Below, piece after piece: positions 41,138 through 57,005 of a stretch of 64,000 nucleotides of DNA. Origin of the DNA: Lysobacter luteus (GTDB taxonomy: Bacteria; Pseudomonadota; Gammaproteobacteria; Xanthomonadales; Xanthomonadaceae); contig NZ_OU015430.1 of assembly GCF_907164845.1 (NCBI RefSeq), positions 1,478,001 through 1,542,000 on the forward strand. The letters run 5' to 3'. The position numbers and the translations under genes are program-made. Below the pieces are notes generated by a model that saw only the letters and a program-made list of their open reading frames with translations, searched no databases and was not told the origin of the DNA. The number at the start of each line of letters is the position of its first letter. The first letter of the stretch is position 1.

Positions 41138-42868
41138 TCAGGCAGGCTCGCGGTGGATCACCACCAGCTGGACGGCATCACCGCCGCGGTAGTCGTCCGG
41201 CTCCAGCCGGAACGCCAAACGCACGCGCGGCGACGGCTCGCATTCGTCCCAGCCGCCGAAATGGATGGCGTTCAAGCGCCGACCGGCGTAGCCGAGTTCC
41301 AATTTGAGGTGTCGCTGGCCGACCACGCGCCAGCCCAGCACGTCGAACTCCCCGTCGAACTGCGGCTCGGGGAACCCCTGTCCCCACGGCCCGCCATCAC
41401 GAAGCGATTCGGCAATGTCACGGCGGAACTCGTCTCCGGACAGCTCGCCGTCGCTGAGGATCTCGGCGCGCAGCAGGTCATCGGTAAGGCGTTCGGTCGC
41501 GCAGGCGAGGAATGCCTCTTCGAACGCGGGAAGGCGTTCCGCCGGCAGGCTGAGGCCGGCGGCCATCGCGTGGCCACCGAAGCGCTCGATCAGGCCGGGA
41601 TGGCGGGCATCGACCATCGCCAGCGCATCGCGGATGTGGAAGCCGGGCACCGAGCGGGCCGAGCCACGCAGCACCGCGCCGCCGGGTTCGGCCGGCGCGA
41701 AGGCGATGACCGGGCGGTGAAGTCGGTCCTTCATCTTCGACGCAACCAGCCCGACCACGCCGGGATGCCAGTCCGGATCGTGCAGGCACAGCGCCAGCGG
41801 CAGGCTGCCTGCGGGGCCGAGGGCGCCCAGCGCGAGGGTCGCAAGCGCCGCCTCGGCCTGTTCGGTCATCTGCTGCTGCACCGCGCGGCGCTCGCCATTG
41901 ATCGCATCGAGCGTGGCGGCGATGGCCCGCGCCTGCGTGGCGTCGTCGCTCAGCAGGCACTCGATGCCGACCGCCATGTCCTCCAGCCGCCCCGCGGCGT
42001 TGAGCCGGGGACCGACCGCGAAACCGATGTCGCTGGCCGACAGCGTGGCCGGGTCGCGCCGGGCGACCTCGATCAACGCCTGGAGTCCTGCGCATCCCTG
42101 CCCCATCCGCAACTGGCGCAGGCCGGCCGCCACCAGTGCACGGTTGTTGGCATCCAGCGGCACGAGGTCGGCGACGGTCCCGACCGCGACCAGGTCGAGC
42201 AGGCGGCCGAGGTCGGGGCCGTTGCCCTCGACCGCACCGGCGGCCCGCAACCGCTGGCGCAGTGCGAGCAGCACGTAGAACACCACGCCCACGCCAGCCA
42301 TGACCTTGCTGGGGAACTCGCAGCCGGGCTGGTTCGGGTCGACGATGACGTCGGCCGGTGGAAGGGTCTGGCCCGGCAGGTGGTGGTCGGTGACCAGCAC
42401 GGTCCAGCCGCGCCCTTTCGCGGCGGCGATGCCCGCATGGCAGGCAATGCCGTGGTCGACCGTCACCAGCAGGTCGGGTTGCAGCCCCGCCAGGTCCTCG
42501 ACCAGGGCCGGGGACAGGCCGTAGCCGTGCACCGCCCGGTCTGGCACCGCGTGCGAGACGCGGCGTGCGCCCAACATCCGCAGGCCCCGCACCGCGACCG
42601 CGCAGGCGGTGGCCCCGTCGCAGTCGAAGTCGCCGACCACGAGGATGTGCCGGTCGGACGCGATTGCTTCGGCCAGCAGTGCGGTGGCCGCGTCGATGCC
42701 CTTCATCGTATGGGGTGGCAGCAGCGTCGCCAGGCGGGGCCGGGCCTGGTCGATGCCGGCGGCGCCGCGGGCGCAATAGATACGCCGCAGCAGTTCGGGC
42801 ACTTGTTCGGGCCATTGGCCGGTCGAGGTGGCCGGGCGGCGTCGCAGCACAGGTGCCGGCAGGCTCAC
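41138..42868 (-). CDS. recJ: Single-stranded-DNA exonuclease RecJ
   Basis: A 576-residue DHH-family 5'-3' exonuclease used in recombination and mismatch repair. Motifs are DFDCDGATA (motif I), VTVDHGI, TDHHLPG (the DHH motif) and the DHHA1 region GGHAMAAGLSL. The GTG start overlaps the rpfE stop (GTGA), so translation is coupled. An upstream frame reaching 43234 is only antisense-like extension and is rejected. In Xanthomonas recJ lies beside rpfE and prfB as here. Confidence 0.96.
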   Translation of the reverse strand: MSLPAPVLRRRPATSTGQWPEQVPELLRRIYCARGAAGIDQARPRLATLLPPHTMKGIDAATALLAEAIASDRHILVVGDFDCDGATACAVAVRGLRMLGARRVSHAVPDRAVHGYGLSPALVEDLAGLQPDLLVTVDHGIACHAGIAAAKGRGWTVLVTDHHLPGQTLPPADVIVDPNQPGCEFPSKVMAGVGVVFYVLLALRQRLRAAGAVEGNGPDLGRLLDLVAVGTVADLVPLDANNRALVAAGLRQLRMGQGCAGLQALIEVARRDPATLSASDIGFAVGPRLNAAGRLEDMAVGIECLLSDDATQARAIAATLDAINGERRAVQQQMTEQAEAALATLALGALGPAGSLPLALCLHDPDWHPGVVGLVASKMKDRLHRPVIAFAPAEPGGAVLRGSARSVPGFHIRDALAMVDARHPGLIERFGGHAMAAGLSLPAERLPAFEEAFLACATERLTDDLLRAEILSDGELSGDEFRRDIAESLRDGGPWGQGFPEPQFDGEFDVLGWRVVGQRHLKLELGYAGRRLNAIHFGGWDECEPSPRVRLAFRLEPDDYRGGDAVQLVVIHREPA

Positions 42869-43836
42869 TCCGCGCTTCCGTCGGCGGGCGCCGTAATGAA
42901 CGAGAGGAGTGGTCGACGCCAGAAGCGCCAGCGGTGCCGTCGGGCCACGTACAGGCCGCCCCTGTCCGGGAATTCGAGCGACACGCTGCGGAGCTGCCCG
43001 GCCGCAAGGCTGGACAACGCCGGCGCGAGCCAGTCGCGGTCGAGCTCGCGCAGGTCCCGGCTGCCGCGCAGATCCACCAGTCGGTCGCCGTCTCCGGCCG
43101 ACCACACCGCCGGCAGTGAAGATGCCGACGCGCCGGCCGCCTGTCCGAACGCCACCAGCGTGTCGTCGACGCTCAGTACCGCATCCAGCGTCGTCCTGAT
43201 TTGATCGGGCAGCCGGCCCGCACCCCAGAACCACAGCGAGTTCACCGGCGCCAGGCCGGCTGCAGCGCGGCGGGCGTTGTGCGGATGGTTGTGCAGCACG
43301 ATCTGCGCCTCGCTCAGCAGCGAGCGCCAGCGTCGCCCTTCCGCGCCGGCGGGAAGATGCTCGAACAGGTCCTCGCCCAGTGCCTGTTCGGGCGACACGG
43401 TGACCGGCAGCTTGGCCCCGTCGGGCACGCGCAGGTACCAGCGCGCCGGGTGCGGCGCGTCCAGCACGAACCCGGCATCGCCGAACAGCGGGCGCAGCGC
43501 GGGCAGCAGCGCCTCCGCGTCGGACCGGTCAAGCGCGAGTGCATCGCCGTGCGACATCAGCCGTGCGCCGTTGATATCGGGCTGGACGAACACCGGGTCC
43601 GCCCGCATCCAGAGGCCATTGGCGTCGGCCGCGGCATCACGTTGACGGGTTACCGCTGCCGCGGGCCATCCCCGCGGCAGGACCTCGAAGTACCGCGTCA
43701 GCCCGTCACCCGGGGCACCGCTACCCGGGGCGGCAGCGATGCGGTCCGCCCGCCCCAGCCATCGCGCGGTGTCGGGCGACACCCGCTGCCCGCCAAAACG
43801 CGCGGCAGGCGGCAGCAGCAGCGTGGCCGACGCCAC
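42865..43836 (-). CDS. rpfE: RpfE-like protein, phosphoglycerate-mutase-related
   Basis: A 323-residue cytoplasmic protein between greA and recJ, the place of rpfE in X. campestris. The middle holds LSEAQIVLHNHPHNARRAAAG and VNSLWFWGAGRLP, a pattern of a family distantly related to cofactor-independent phosphoglycerate mutases (COG4255 type), though no complete metal-binding site is evident. RpfE mutations mildly change extracellular enzyme and polysaccharide output in Xanthomonas; the biochemical role is unknown. The GTG start lies 3 bp after the greA stop with no ribosome-binding site of its own, so it depends on coupling. Confidence 0.7.
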   Translation of the reverse strand: MASATLLLPPAARFGGQRVSPDTARWLGRADRIAAAPGSGAPGDGLTRYFEVLPRGWPAAAVTRQRDAAADANGLWMRADPVFVQPDINGARLMSHGDALALDRSDAEALLPALRPLFGDAGFVLDAPHPARWYLRVPDGAKLPVTVSPEQALGEDLFEHLPAGAEGRRWRSLLSEAQIVLHNHPHNARRAAAGLAPVNSLWFWGAGRLPDQIRTTLDAVLSVDDTLVAFGQAAGASASSLPAVWSAGDGDRLVDLRGSRDLRELDRDWLAPALSSLAAGQLRSVSLEFPDRGGLYVARRHRWRFWRRPLLSFITAPADGSAE

Positions 43837-43839
43837 TAG

Positions 43840-44316
43840 TCAGCCTTCGTAGCGGACGGCGACGATGTCGTACTCGCGGGTGCCGCCGGGCGCGTCGATG
43901 CTGACACTGTCGCCCTCGTGCTTGCCGATGAGCGCGCGGGCGACCGGCGACGAGATCGCGATCAGGCCCTGCTTGATGTCCGCCTCCAGGTCGCCAACGA
44001 TCTGGTAGGTCTTTTCCTCGTCCGTATCGGCATCGGCCAGCTCCACCGTCGCACCGAACACCACGCGCGTGCCGGCATTGAGCGCGGACACATCGATCAC
44101 CTGGGCATGGGACAGCTCGGCTTCCAGTTGCTTGATCCGGCCCTCGATGAAGCCCTGCTGCTCCCGCGCGGCGTGGTACTCCGCGTTCTCCTTGAGGTCG
44201 CCGTGCGCGCGCGCCTCTGCGATGGCATTGATCACGGCCGGACGCTTGACCGACTTGAGCTCCTCGAGCTCGGCGCGGAGGCGCTGTGCGCCCTTGGTGG
44301 TGATGGGTGCTTGCAT
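43840..44316 (-). CDS. greA: Transcription elongation factor GreA
   Basis: A 158-residue factor that rescues backtracked RNA polymerase. The coiled-coil N-terminus ([36 protein letters not shown] with the acidic tip D-E) and the C-terminal FKBP-like domain ([20 protein letters not shown]) are complete, and the length is exact. It is the third gene behind carA-carB and just upstream of rpfE. Confidence 0.97.
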   Translation of the reverse strand: MQAPITTKGAQRLRAELEELKSVKRPAVINAIAEARAHGDLKENAEYHAAREQQGFIEGRIKQLEAELSHAQVIDVSALNAGTRVVFGATVELADADTDEEKTYQIVGDLEADIKQGLIAISSPVARALIGKHEGDSVSIDAPGGTREYDIVAVRYEG

Positions 44317-44413
44317 GGCGGGTCCTGCTGCCGGCACGAGGCCGGCCGAATGTAGGGTGGGACGAGGTAATGCCGGAATTGTGCCCGGCGCTGCGCGATT
44401 GGCAACCGGGCCG

Positions 44414-47671
<3,258 letters not shown>

Positions 47672-47672
47672 G

Positions 47673-48815
47673 TCAACGCACCTCTGCGTGCTGGTTGTTG
47701 TTCATGGATTCGACGAACCGGTCGAACAGCGGTGCCACGTCGTGCGGGCCGGGACTGGCTTCCGGGTGCCCCTGGAAGCTGAAGGCCGGCGCATCGGTCA
47801 GGGCGATGCCCTGGTTGGAGCCGTCGAACAGCGAGCGATGGGTCACGCGGACGTTGGCCGGCAGCGTGGCCTCGTCGACCGCGAAGCCGTGGTTCTGGCT
47901 GGTGATCATCACCCGGCCGGTATCGAGGTCCTGCACCGGGTGGTTGGCGCCGTGGTGGCCGAACTTCATCTTCAGCGTCTTGGCACCGACCGCCAACCCG
48001 AGCAGCTGATGCCCCAGACAAATGCCATAGGTCGGGACCTTGCGGTCGATGAACTCACGGATCGCCTCGATCGCGTAGTCGCAGGGCGCCGGGTCGCCAG
48101 GCCCGTTGGACAGGAACACGCCGTCGGGCTTGAGGGCCAGCACCTCGGCGGCGGTGGTCTGCGCCGGCACCAGGGTGACGTTGCAGCCCCGCTCGGCCAG
48201 CATCCGCAGGATGTTCTGCTTGATCCCGAAGTCGTAGGCGACCACGTGGTAGCGGCCCTCGTTGGCGGCGAAGGTGCCGCTGTCGAGGTCGAGCTGGCCT
48301 TCGCGCCAGTCGCGGTTCTCGCGGGTGCAGACTTCCTTGGCCAGGTCCATGCCCTTCAGCCCGGCAAACTTGCGGGCCGCCTCGATCGCGCGGTCCGCGT
48401 CGACGTCGTCGCCGGCCATCAGCGCGCCGTTCTGCGCGCCGGTGTCGCGCAGCAGGCGGGTGAGCTTGCGGGTATCGATGTCGGCAATCGCGACCACGCC
48501 GCGGCGGGCCAGCCATTCGGGTAGCGATACCTGGCTGCGCCAGTTGCTGGGCCTTCGCGGGACGTTGCGCACGATCAGGCCGGCAGCCCAGACCGCATCG
48601 GCCTCGTTGTCGAGCTCGGTGATGCCGGTGTTGCCGACGTGGGGATAGGTCAGCGTGACCAGCTGCCGGGCGTAGGACGGGTCGGTCAGGATTTCCTGGT
48701 AACCGGTCATGGCGGTGTTGAACACCACCTCGCCGACGGAAAGGCCGGGCGCGCCGACGGAAATGCCCTCGAAGATGGTGCCGTCTTCGAGGGCAAGGAT
48801 TGCGGGATGGGTCAC
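47673..48815 (-). CDS. carA: Carbamoyl-phosphate synthase small subunit (glutaminase)
   Basis: A 380-residue glutamine amidotransferase that supplies ammonia to CarB. The class I triad is Cys in [12 protein letters not shown], His and Glu in [11 protein letters not shown]; the N-terminal domain [20 protein letters not shown] is typical. I use the GTG at 48815 (preceded by AAGG) because the family N-terminus starts there; upstream Met codons would add about 50 unrelated residues. The 159-bp leader to dapB contains a TAGAAT -10-like box on the minus strand and a small GCAACC/GGTTGC hairpin. Confidence 0.95.
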   Translation of the reverse strand: MTHPAILALEDGTIFEGISVGAPGLSVGEVVFNTAMTGYQEILTDPSYARQLVTLTYPHVGNTGITELDNEADAVWAAGLIVRNVPRRPSNWRSQVSLPEWLARRGVVAIADIDTRKLTRLLRDTGAQNGALMAGDDVDADRAIEAARKFAGLKGMDLAKEVCTRENRDWREGQLDLDSGTFAANEGRYHVVAYDFGIKQNILRMLAERGCNVTLVPAQTTAAEVLALKPDGVFLSNGPGDPAPCDYAIEAIREFIDRKVPTYGICLGHQLLGLAVGAKTLKMKFGHHGANHPVQDLDTGRVMITSQNHGFAVDEATLPANVRVTHRSLFDGSNQGIALTDAPAFSFQGHPEASPGPHDVAPLFDRFVESMNNNQHAEVR

Positions 48816-48974
48816 GGGGATCGCCTTGGCTGCCAGGGGATGCTGACTCCGTGGCGCAGCGCAACCCGAAAGCAGGTTGCAGCAAAGCACGAACGCGGTG
48901 CGGGACCGGTCCGAAATGGAGTTCAGGCGAACGGGAATTCTAGCGATGTAATGGCATTCATGCCAGCACACCGT

Positions 48975-49712
48975 TCATCCGGCAGTGGCGTTCTGGTCCG
49001 CGAGCAGGATGTCGCGCAGGCTGTAGCGCCCCGGGGGGCGGTCCGCCAGCCGAACGGCCGCCAGCAGCGCGCCACGGGCGAAAATGTCGCGGTTGGTGGC
49101 GCGATGGACCAGTTCCACCCGCTCGCCCATCCCGGTGAACTGGACGGTGTGCTCGCCGATGATGTCGCCGGCCCGCAGCGCCGCATAGCGCGGCTCGGCC
49201 CCGCCCTGCCCGGCCGAGGCCCCGAGAGCAAGCGCGGTACCCGACGGGGCATCCTTCTTGTGCACGTGGTGGGACTCGACGATGTCGCAGTCCCATCCCT
49301 CCAGCGCCGCTGCCGCGCGCCGGACCAGCTCACCCAGCACGACCACCCCGAGGCTGAAATTGGCTGCAGACAGCACGGCGATGCGCTCGGCACCCGCATC
49401 GATCGCGGACTGCTGTTCCGGAGCCAGCCCTGTGGTGCCTGAGACGAGTGCAGCACCGCGCTCCACGCACAGCGCGAGCAGGGCGTCGAAGCCGGCGGGC
49501 AGGCTGAAATCGACCGCTACGTCGAAATTGGGGACGCCGTGCAGTTCCGACGCCGCGAACTGGGGGACGCCGTCGACCACGCGCTGCGAGGGCCGGCTTC
49601 CAGACACTGCGGCGACGACCTGCAGGTCGCGCCGCTCGGGCGCGAGCCGCGACAGGGACTGGCCCATGCGGCCGGAGGCACCATGAACGAGGACGCGAAC
49701 GGGCGTATTCAT
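48975..49712 (-). CDS. dapB: 4-hydroxy-tetrahydrodipicolinate reductase
   Basis: A 245-residue NAD(P)H enzyme of the lysine and diaminopimelate pathway. Motifs are the Rossmann GASGRMGQ (about residues 11-18), FSLPAGFDA, GTTGLAPEQ, the substrate-binding ESHHVHKKDAPSGTA and GEHTVQF. Length is slightly short for the family (usually about 265), mainly because of a trimmed C-terminal end. It lies between dnaJ and carA on the minus strand; dnaJ-dapB-carA order is common in gammaproteobacteria. Confidence 0.96.
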   Translation of the reverse strand: MNTPVRVLVHGASGRMGQSLSRLAPERRDLQVVAAVSGSRPSQRVVDGVPQFAASELHGVPNFDVAVDFSLPAGFDALLALCVERGAALVSGTTGLAPEQQSAIDAGAERIAVLSAANFSLGVVVLGELVRRAAAALEGWDCDIVESHHVHKKDAPSGTALALGASAGQGGAEPRYAALRAGDIIGEHTVQFTGMGERVELVHRATNRDIFARGALLAAVRLADRPPGRYSLRDILLADQNATAG

Positions 49713-49774
49713 CCAGGCAGGCTAGCCGCGCGTTCGCGCCCCGACAAGCGGTGGCGCGCGCACGTGCACGGGAC

Positions 49775-50905
49775 TCAGAACGTCATCCGGTCCCAGAAGC
49801 CCTTGACCCCGTCGATGAAGGTCGACGAGCGCGGGGAATGCTTGCGGGCGTCTTCGCCCGCGAAGGTGGCGTCGAACTTCTCGAGCAGTTCGCGCTGCTC
49901 GGCCGTGAGGTTGACCGGGGTCTCGACCACCACGCGGCAGTACAGGTCGCCCGGGCGGCGGCTTCGGACCGACTGCACGCCCTTGTCGCGCAGGCGGAAC
50001 AGCTTGCCGGTCTGGGTCTCGGCGGGCACGCGAAGCTCGACCTCGCCACCCAGCGTCGGGACGCGGATGGTGTCTCCCAGGGCCGCCTGGCCCAGCCGGA
50101 TCGGCACGTCGCAATGCAGGTCGTCGCCATCGCGCTTGAAAATGTCGTGCTCGCGCACGCGTACGTCCACGTACAGGTCCCCCGGCGGCGAGCCCGCCGG
50201 GCCGGCCTCGCCCTCGCCCGCCAGGCGGATGCGGTCGCCGTTGTCCACGCCGGCGGGGATCTTCACCGACAGGGTCTTGGTTTCCTCCACGCGCCCCTGC
50301 CCGTGGCAGTCGCCGCAGGGGTTGCTGATGGTCTGGCCGCGGCCGCCGCAATGCGGGCAGCCCTGCTGCATCGAGAAGATTCCGCGCTGGAAGCGCACCT
50401 GGCCGCGACCACCACAGGTGGTGCAGCTCTCCAGCTTGCCGTCGGCCGACCCGCTGCCACTGCAGGTGTCGCACTCGTCCAGCGTCGGGATCTCGATCTC
50501 CTTCTCGATGCCGCGCACGGCTTCCTCGAGGGAGAGCTCCATCACGTAGCCGACGTCCGCGCCACGGCGCGGGCCACGACCACCGGCGCCGCCACCGCCG
50601 AAGATGTTCCCGAAGATGTCGCCGAAGATGTCGCCCATGTCGGCGTAACCGGCGCCGGCACCTCCACCGCCCATGCCGTGCTCGAACGCGGCGTGCCCGT
50701 GCTGGTCGTACATCCGGCGCCGGTTGGCGTCGGACAGCACTTCGTACGCCTCCTTGCACTCCTTGAATGCGGCCTCGGCGGCGGCGTCACCCGGATTGCG
50801 GTCCGGGTGGTGCTTCATCGCGCAGCGGCGGTACGCCTTCTTCAGCTCATCGCCGGAGACGTCGCGGGCCACGCCCAGTACTTCGTAGTAGTCACGCTTG
50901 CTCAT
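49775..50905 (-). CDS. dnaJ: Chaperone protein DnaJ
   Basis: A 376-residue Hsp40 co-chaperone of DnaK. J-domain with HPD at residues 33-35, Gly-rich linker, then four CxxCxGxG zinc repeats ([32 protein letters not shown]) and two beta-barrel substrate domains. It follows dnaK by 143 bp on the same strand, with no clear terminator but an imperfect CCACCCG/CGGGTGG stem in the gap. ATG with a complete canonical N-terminus [12 protein letters not shown]. Confidence 0.97.
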   Translation of the reverse strand: MSKRDYYEVLGVARDVSGDELKKAYRRCAMKHHPDRNPGDAAAEAAFKECKEAYEVLSDANRRRMYDQHGHAAFEHGMGGGGAGAGYADMGDIFGDIFGNIFGGGGAGGRGPRRGADVGYVMELSLEEAVRGIEKEIEIPTLDECDTCSGSGSADGKLESCTTCGGRGQVRFQRGIFSMQQGCPHCGGRGQTISNPCGDCHGQGRVEETKTLSVKIPAGVDNGDRIRLAGEGEAGPAGSPPGDLYVDVRVREHDIFKRDGDDLHCDVPIRLGQAALGDTIRVPTLGGEVELRVPAETQTGKLFRLRDKGVQSVRSRRPGDLYCRVVVETPVNLTAEQRELLEKFDATFAGEDARKHSPRSSTFIDGVKGFWDRMTF

Positions 50906-51048
50906 GTGTCACGGGTTCCCCGCCCCACCACCAACGGCCGGGACTCGGTCTGCTTCAAACGACAGGGGCCCGGAATCGCTCCGCGGTCCCGAACCCCTGC
51001 CCGGATCGCCACCCGCCCGCGCACGGCCGGGTGGATGGTTTCGGCGAC

Positions 51049-52965
<1,917 letters not shown>

Positions 52966-53076
52966 GGTGTTGCTCCCTCTCGAATCTCGTTGTGTTCTGG
53001 GGCGGCCCGCAGCCGCCAATGTCCGCTATCTGGGGTCGCCTGCCACGGGTTCAAGCATCCGTGGCGGCGCGGCCGC

Positions 53077-53592
53077 TCAGTCGGTCCGGCTCACCACGAC
53101 CAGCGCCGGGCGCAGCAGGCGTTCGTTCAGCAGCCAGCCCTTCTGGTAGACCTGCACCACGTGCCCGGCGGCGTGCTCGTCGCTGTCCACCATGCTCATC
53201 GCCTGGTGGTGGTCGGGGTTGAACGGCTGGCCGACCGGATTCACCTCGACCAGGCCGTTGTCGGCGCCGACCTTCAGCAATTGCCGGAGCGTCAGCTCCA
53301 TCCCCTCGCGCAGCGGTCCGTTGTCGCCGCCGGCCGCGCCCAGGCCCGCTTCCAGGCTGTCGATGACCGGTAGCAGGTCGGCCAGCAGGCGCTCGTTGGC
53401 GAACTTGCGGGCGGTGTCGCGTTCGCGCTCGAGCCGCTTGCGCTGGTTCTCCAGGTCGGCGCGGTCGCGCAGGGTGTCCTCGCGCACCTGGGCCAGTTCG
53501 GCCTGTAACGCCTCCAGCTCGGCGGCAAGGGGGGAGATCTCGTTATCGGCGGCGGCCTGCTCGGCGGCTTCCTTCATCGGTTCGGTGGTCAT
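53077..53592 (-). CDS. grpE: Nucleotide exchange factor GrpE
   Basis: A 171-residue exchange factor for DnaK. A long N-terminal coiled coil ([29 protein letters not shown] region) is followed by the beta domain with [18 protein letters not shown], the family signature. The ATG at 53592 is used. Order is hrcA-grpE-dnaK-dnaJ on the minus strand, with 74 bp to hrcA. Confidence 0.96.
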   Translation of the reverse strand: MTTEPMKEAAEQAAADNEISPLAAELEALQAELAQVREDTLRDRADLENQRKRLERERDTARKFANERLLADLLPVIDSLEAGLGAAGGDNGPLREGMELTLRQLLKVGADNGLVEVNPVGQPFNPDHHQAMSMVDSDEHAAGHVVQVYQKGWLLNERLLRPALVVVSRTD

Positions 53593-53666
53593 GCGTGGCC
53601 CTGTTCTGGCGCGCGGCGGCGCGATTTCCTTGACAGAGCCGAGCAATGGGGCCGGCGGGCGGCAAT

Positions 53667-54773
53667 TCAAGCGTCGCCCGGCCGTCCCACGTCACGCGCG
53701 AAGGCGCCCCCAAGGGCGTCCGCCGCGGCCTCCACCACGGGTATCACACGCTCGTAGGCCATCCGGGTCGGACCGATGACGCCCAGCACGCCCAGCACCT
53801 GGCCACCGGCGGCGTAGGGGGCGGTCACCAGCGACATGCCCTCCAGCGGCGCCAGGCCGGTCTCCTCGCCGATGAAGATCCGCACGCCGGGCGCGTGGAC
53901 GGTCCGCTCGAGCAACTGGAGGATCTCGCGCTTGCGGGCGAAGGCTTCGAACAGTTCACGAAGGCGGTCCAGGTCGGACAGGTCCTGCAGGCCCATCAAC
54001 CGGGTCTGCCCCGCCAGCACCATGTCGTCGCTGTCAGGCGCAAGCACGTGCTCGGCCAGTTCTATCGAGCGGGCCAGCAGCGATTCCATCTCGCTGCGGG
54101 CCGAACGCAACTCGTGCAGCAGGATGGTGCGTATCTCGCTTACCGGGCGCCCGGCGAAATGGTGGTTGAGGTAGTTGGCAACCCGCTCCAGCTCGCCCGG
54201 GGCGTAGCTTGTCCTGGTCTGGATGATCCGGTTCTGCACCTCGTTGTCGGCGAACACCACGATCGCGAGCACGCGCTGGCTGTCGACCTGCACGAACTCC
54301 ACGCGCCGGAACGCGAACTGCTCGCGCTTGGGCACGCTGACAACGCCGACGAAGCGGGTCATCGCCGACAGCAGCTCCGACGCGCTGCCCAGCAATGCCT
54401 GGGTCCCGGTGCCCGACGGCAGCTCGCCGCGCAGCCGCGCCAGCTCGCTGTCGGGCAGCGGCCGCACCTGCAGCAGCGAGTCGACGAACAGCCGGTACCC
54501 CTGGGCGGTCGGCACCCGGCCGGCGGAGGTATGCGGCGCACTCAGGAGACCGACCTCCTCGAGGTCGGACAGGATGTTGCGAATCGTCGCTGCACTTACG
54601 TCCAGCCCTGCGTGCCGGGCCAGGGTCTGCGAGCCGACCGGCTCGCCACTGCGGATGTAGCGCGCGATCAGCGTGCGAAGCAGATGGCGGGCGCGCGGGT
54701 CGAGCGTGTGCGGGTCCGGCGCGTGCGTGTCGGGGCTGGAATCGGGGCGGGTGGCATCGCGACGGCGGCTCAT
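53667..54773 (-). CDS. hrcA: Heat-inducible transcription repressor HrcA
   Basis: A 368-residue repressor of class I heat-shock genes. An N-terminal winged helix ([59 protein letters not shown]) is followed by the dimerisation and IDD domains. HrcA binds CIRCE elements (TTAGCACTC-N9-GAGTGCTAA). No CIRCE is present upstream of hrcA, grpE or dnaK in this window, so its targets, probably groESL, must lie elsewhere. Divergent from recN, 125 bp apart. Confidence 0.96.
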   Translation of the reverse strand: MSRRRDATRPDSSPDTHAPDPHTLDPRARHLLRTLIARYIRSGEPVGSQTLARHAGLDVSAATIRNILSDLEEVGLLSAPHTSAGRVPTAQGYRLFVDSLLQVRPLPDSELARLRGELPSGTGTQALLGSASELLSAMTRFVGVVSVPKREQFAFRRVEFVQVDSQRVLAIVVFADNEVQNRIIQTRTSYAPGELERVANYLNHHFAGRPVSEIRTILLHELRSARSEMESLLARSIELAEHVLAPDSDDMVLAGQTRLMGLQDLSDLDRLRELFEAFARKREILQLLERTVHAPGVRIFIGEETGLAPLEGMSLVTAPYAAGGQVLGVLGVIGPTRMAYERVIPVVEAAADALGGAFARDVGRPGDA

Positions 54774-54898
54774 GGCCCGGGTATAAGGCGGCGGCCGTGC
54801 TCGCGCAAGCCGCAGCTCATCCGGTGAGACCGGACCGTGCTTGCATCCGCGTCCGCCCCCTGCCCTCCAACCCCACGCCGCCTTAAACTCGCCGCCAC

Positions 54899-56572
54899 AT
54901 GCTTACCCATCTCAGCCTCAAGCATTTCGCCGTTGTCGAGGAAGCCGAACTCACCTTCGGGCCGGGCCTGACCGTGATCTCGGGTGAAACCGGCGCGGGC
55001 AAGTCGTTGCTGGTCGACGCGCTGGGCCTGCTGTCCGGCCTGCGCGCCGACAGCGGCGTGGTCCGGCACGGGGCCGAGCGTGCCGAAGTCGTCGGTGGGT
55101 TCGCGCTCGACGACGTGCCCGCCGCTCGCGACTGGCTGCAGGCCGCCGAACTGGACGACGCTGATGGCACGGCCTGCCTGCTCCGCCGCGTGGTGCGGGC
55201 CGACGGCGGTTCACGCGCCTGGATCAACGGGCGCCCGGTCACGATCGGGCAGCTGGCCGAACTGGCCGCGCTGCTGGTCGAGATCCACGGGCAGCACGAG
55301 CACCAGGCGCTGATGGCCCGTGGCAGCCAGCTGGCGCTGCTGGATGCCTTTGGAAGGACAGACGCCGAACGCGCCGCCGTGGCCGCGGCCGCCACGCACT
55401 GGAGCACCCTGCTCGGCGAGCGCGAACGGCTTAACCAGCAGGGCGACGTGTCGGACCGGATCGAATGGCTCGAGCACCAGCATGCCGAGCTGGAGCGCGA
55501 AACCCTTGAGCCCGGGTCGATTGCCGAGCTGCAGGCCGACCACCGTCGCCAGGCCCACGCTGCCGACCTGATCGCCGCCTGCGACAGTGTGTTCGGGCGG
55601 CTCGGTGGCGATGACGACGGTGCCGTGGCGCGCGAACTCGGCCGTGCCCGAAGTGAACTGCAGCGGGTGGCCGAACACGAACCGCGCCTGGACGAGGTCG
55701 ACGGCATGCTCGACGCCGCCGCGATCCAGATCGACGAGGCCCTGAGCTTGCTGGACCGCATCCGCTCCGATCTGGACCTCGATCCTTCCCAGTTCGACCG
55801 CATCGAGCAGCGCCTCGGCCGGCTGCACGAACTGGCGCGCAAGCACCGCGTAACGCCGGAGGAGTTGTTTGGCCAGCGCGAGCGCATCGCGCTGGAGCTG
55901 GAACAGCTGCGCGGCGCCGGCCAGCGCCTGGACGCGCTGGATGGCGAGATCGCCGCCGCCCGGTCGGCCTGGCGCAGTGCCGCCGACGTGCTCGGCGACC
56001 GGCGACGCACGGCCGCCCAGGCACTCGCCGCCGCCACCACGGCGCTCATCGGCGAACTGGGAATGGGCGGCGGACGTTTCGACATTGCCGTTGAGCCGGT
56101 CGAAGTCGACCGACCCGATCCGCAGGGGGGCGAGCGGGTCGAGTTCCTCGTCGCGGCCAATCCCGGGCAACCGGCACGCGCGCTTCGCAAGGTCGCGTCG
56201 GGCGGCGAGCTGTCGCGCATCTCGCTCGCGATCGAAGTGGCCGCGCTTGGGCTCGACACCGTGCCGACGATGGTCTTCGACGAGGTCGACTCCGGCATCG
56301 GCGGTGGTGTCGCCGAGATCGTCGGACAGAAGTTGCGCGCGCTTGGCGCCAGCCGCCAGGTGCTGTGCGTGACCCACCTGCCGCAGGTCGCCGCGCAGGG
56401 ACACGCGCACTACCGGGTCAGCAAGGCAGCCAGCGAGGGCGTGACCCAGAGCCAGGTGGGCCTGCTGGACGCGAAACAGCGACAGGAAGAGCTCGCCCGC
56501 ATGCTCGGCGGCGTGGAGTTGACCCGAGAGGCGCGAGCCGCGGCGAAACGGTTGTTGAGCGACGTCGGCTGA
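54899..56572 (+). CDS. recN: DNA repair protein RecN
   Basis: A 557-residue SMC-like ATPase in double-strand-break repair. Walker A is GETGAGKS (residues 29-36), long coiled coils fill the middle, and the C-terminal half-site has the ABC signature ASGGELSRISLAIEV and Walker B TMVFDEVDSGIGG. RecN is usually SOS-induced; I see no LexA box in the 125-bp gap, but the xanthomonad LexA motif varies. The frame starts MLTHLSLKHFAVVEE with TTAAAC about 12 bp upstream and almost no leader. Confidence 0.96.
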   Translation: MLTHLSLKHFAVVEEAELTFGPGLTVISGETGAGKSLLVDALGLLSGLRADSGVVRHGAERAEVVGGFALDDVPAARDWLQAAELDDADGTACLLRRVVRADGGSRAWINGRPVTIGQLAELAALLVEIHGQHEHQALMARGSQLALLDAFGRTDAERAAVAAAATHWSTLLGERERLNQQGDVSDRIEWLEHQHAELERETLEPGSIAELQADHRRQAHAADLIAACDSVFGRLGGDDDGAVARELGRARSELQRVAEHEPRLDEVDGMLDAAAIQIDEALSLLDRIRSDLDLDPSQFDRIEQRLGRLHELARKHRVTPEELFGQRERIALELEQLRGAGQRLDALDGEIAAARSAWRSAADVLGDRRRTAAQALAAATTALIGELGMGGGRFDIAVEPVEVDRPDPQGGERVEFLVAANPGQPARALRKVASGGELSRISLAIEVAALGLDTVPTMVFDEVDSGIGGGVAEIVGQKLRALGASRQVLCVTHLPQVAAQGHAHYRVSKAASEGVTQSQVGLLDAKQRQEELARMLGGVELTREARAAAKRLLSDVG

Positions 56573-56603
56573 GCCGAAGCTGGCAGCGCCGGATCCGGTT
56601 GCG

Positions 56604-57005
56604 TCAGCGCTTCTTGCGTACGTACAGCACCAGCGAGTGCTCCTCGATCTGGTAGCCGTGCTCGGCGGCGATCCTCGCCTGGAGTTCCTCGATCTCGGAG
56701 CTTTCGAACTCGATGATCTTGCCGGTCTCGATGTCGACCATGTGGTCGTGGTGCTGGCCACGGTCGAGCTCGTACACCGACTGCCCCGACTCGAAGTTGT
56801 GCTTGAGCACGAGGCCGGCCGCCTCGAACTGCGTGAGCACCCGATAGACGGTCGCAAGCCCGATGTCCTCGCCCTGGTCCAGCAACAGGCGGTAGATGTC
56901 CTCGGCCGTCATGTGACGGGGCTTGGCCTGCTCGAGCAGCTGCAGGATCCGCATCCGGGGATGCGTCACCTTGAGGCCAGCCTTGCGAAGGTCCTGCGAT
57001 TCCAT
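56604..57005 (-). CDS. fur: Ferric uptake regulator Fur
   Basis: A 133-residue iron-responsive repressor. The winged helix (GLKVTHPRMRILQLL, DIGLATVYRVLTQFE) is followed by the metal and dimer region with HHDHMVDIETG and EFESSEIEELQ. Length and motifs match Fur, not Zur. It is divergent from bamE/omlA with about 160 bp between, the arrangement known in Xanthomonas. The ATG at 57005 matches the family start MESQDLRKAGLK. Confidence 0.96.
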   Translation of the reverse strand: MESQDLRKAGLKVTHPRMRILQLLEQAKPRHMTAEDIYRLLLDQGEDIGLATVYRVLTQFEAAGLVLKHNFESGQSVYELDRGQHHDHMVDIETGKIIEFESSEIEELQARIAAEHGYQIEEHSLVLYVRKKR

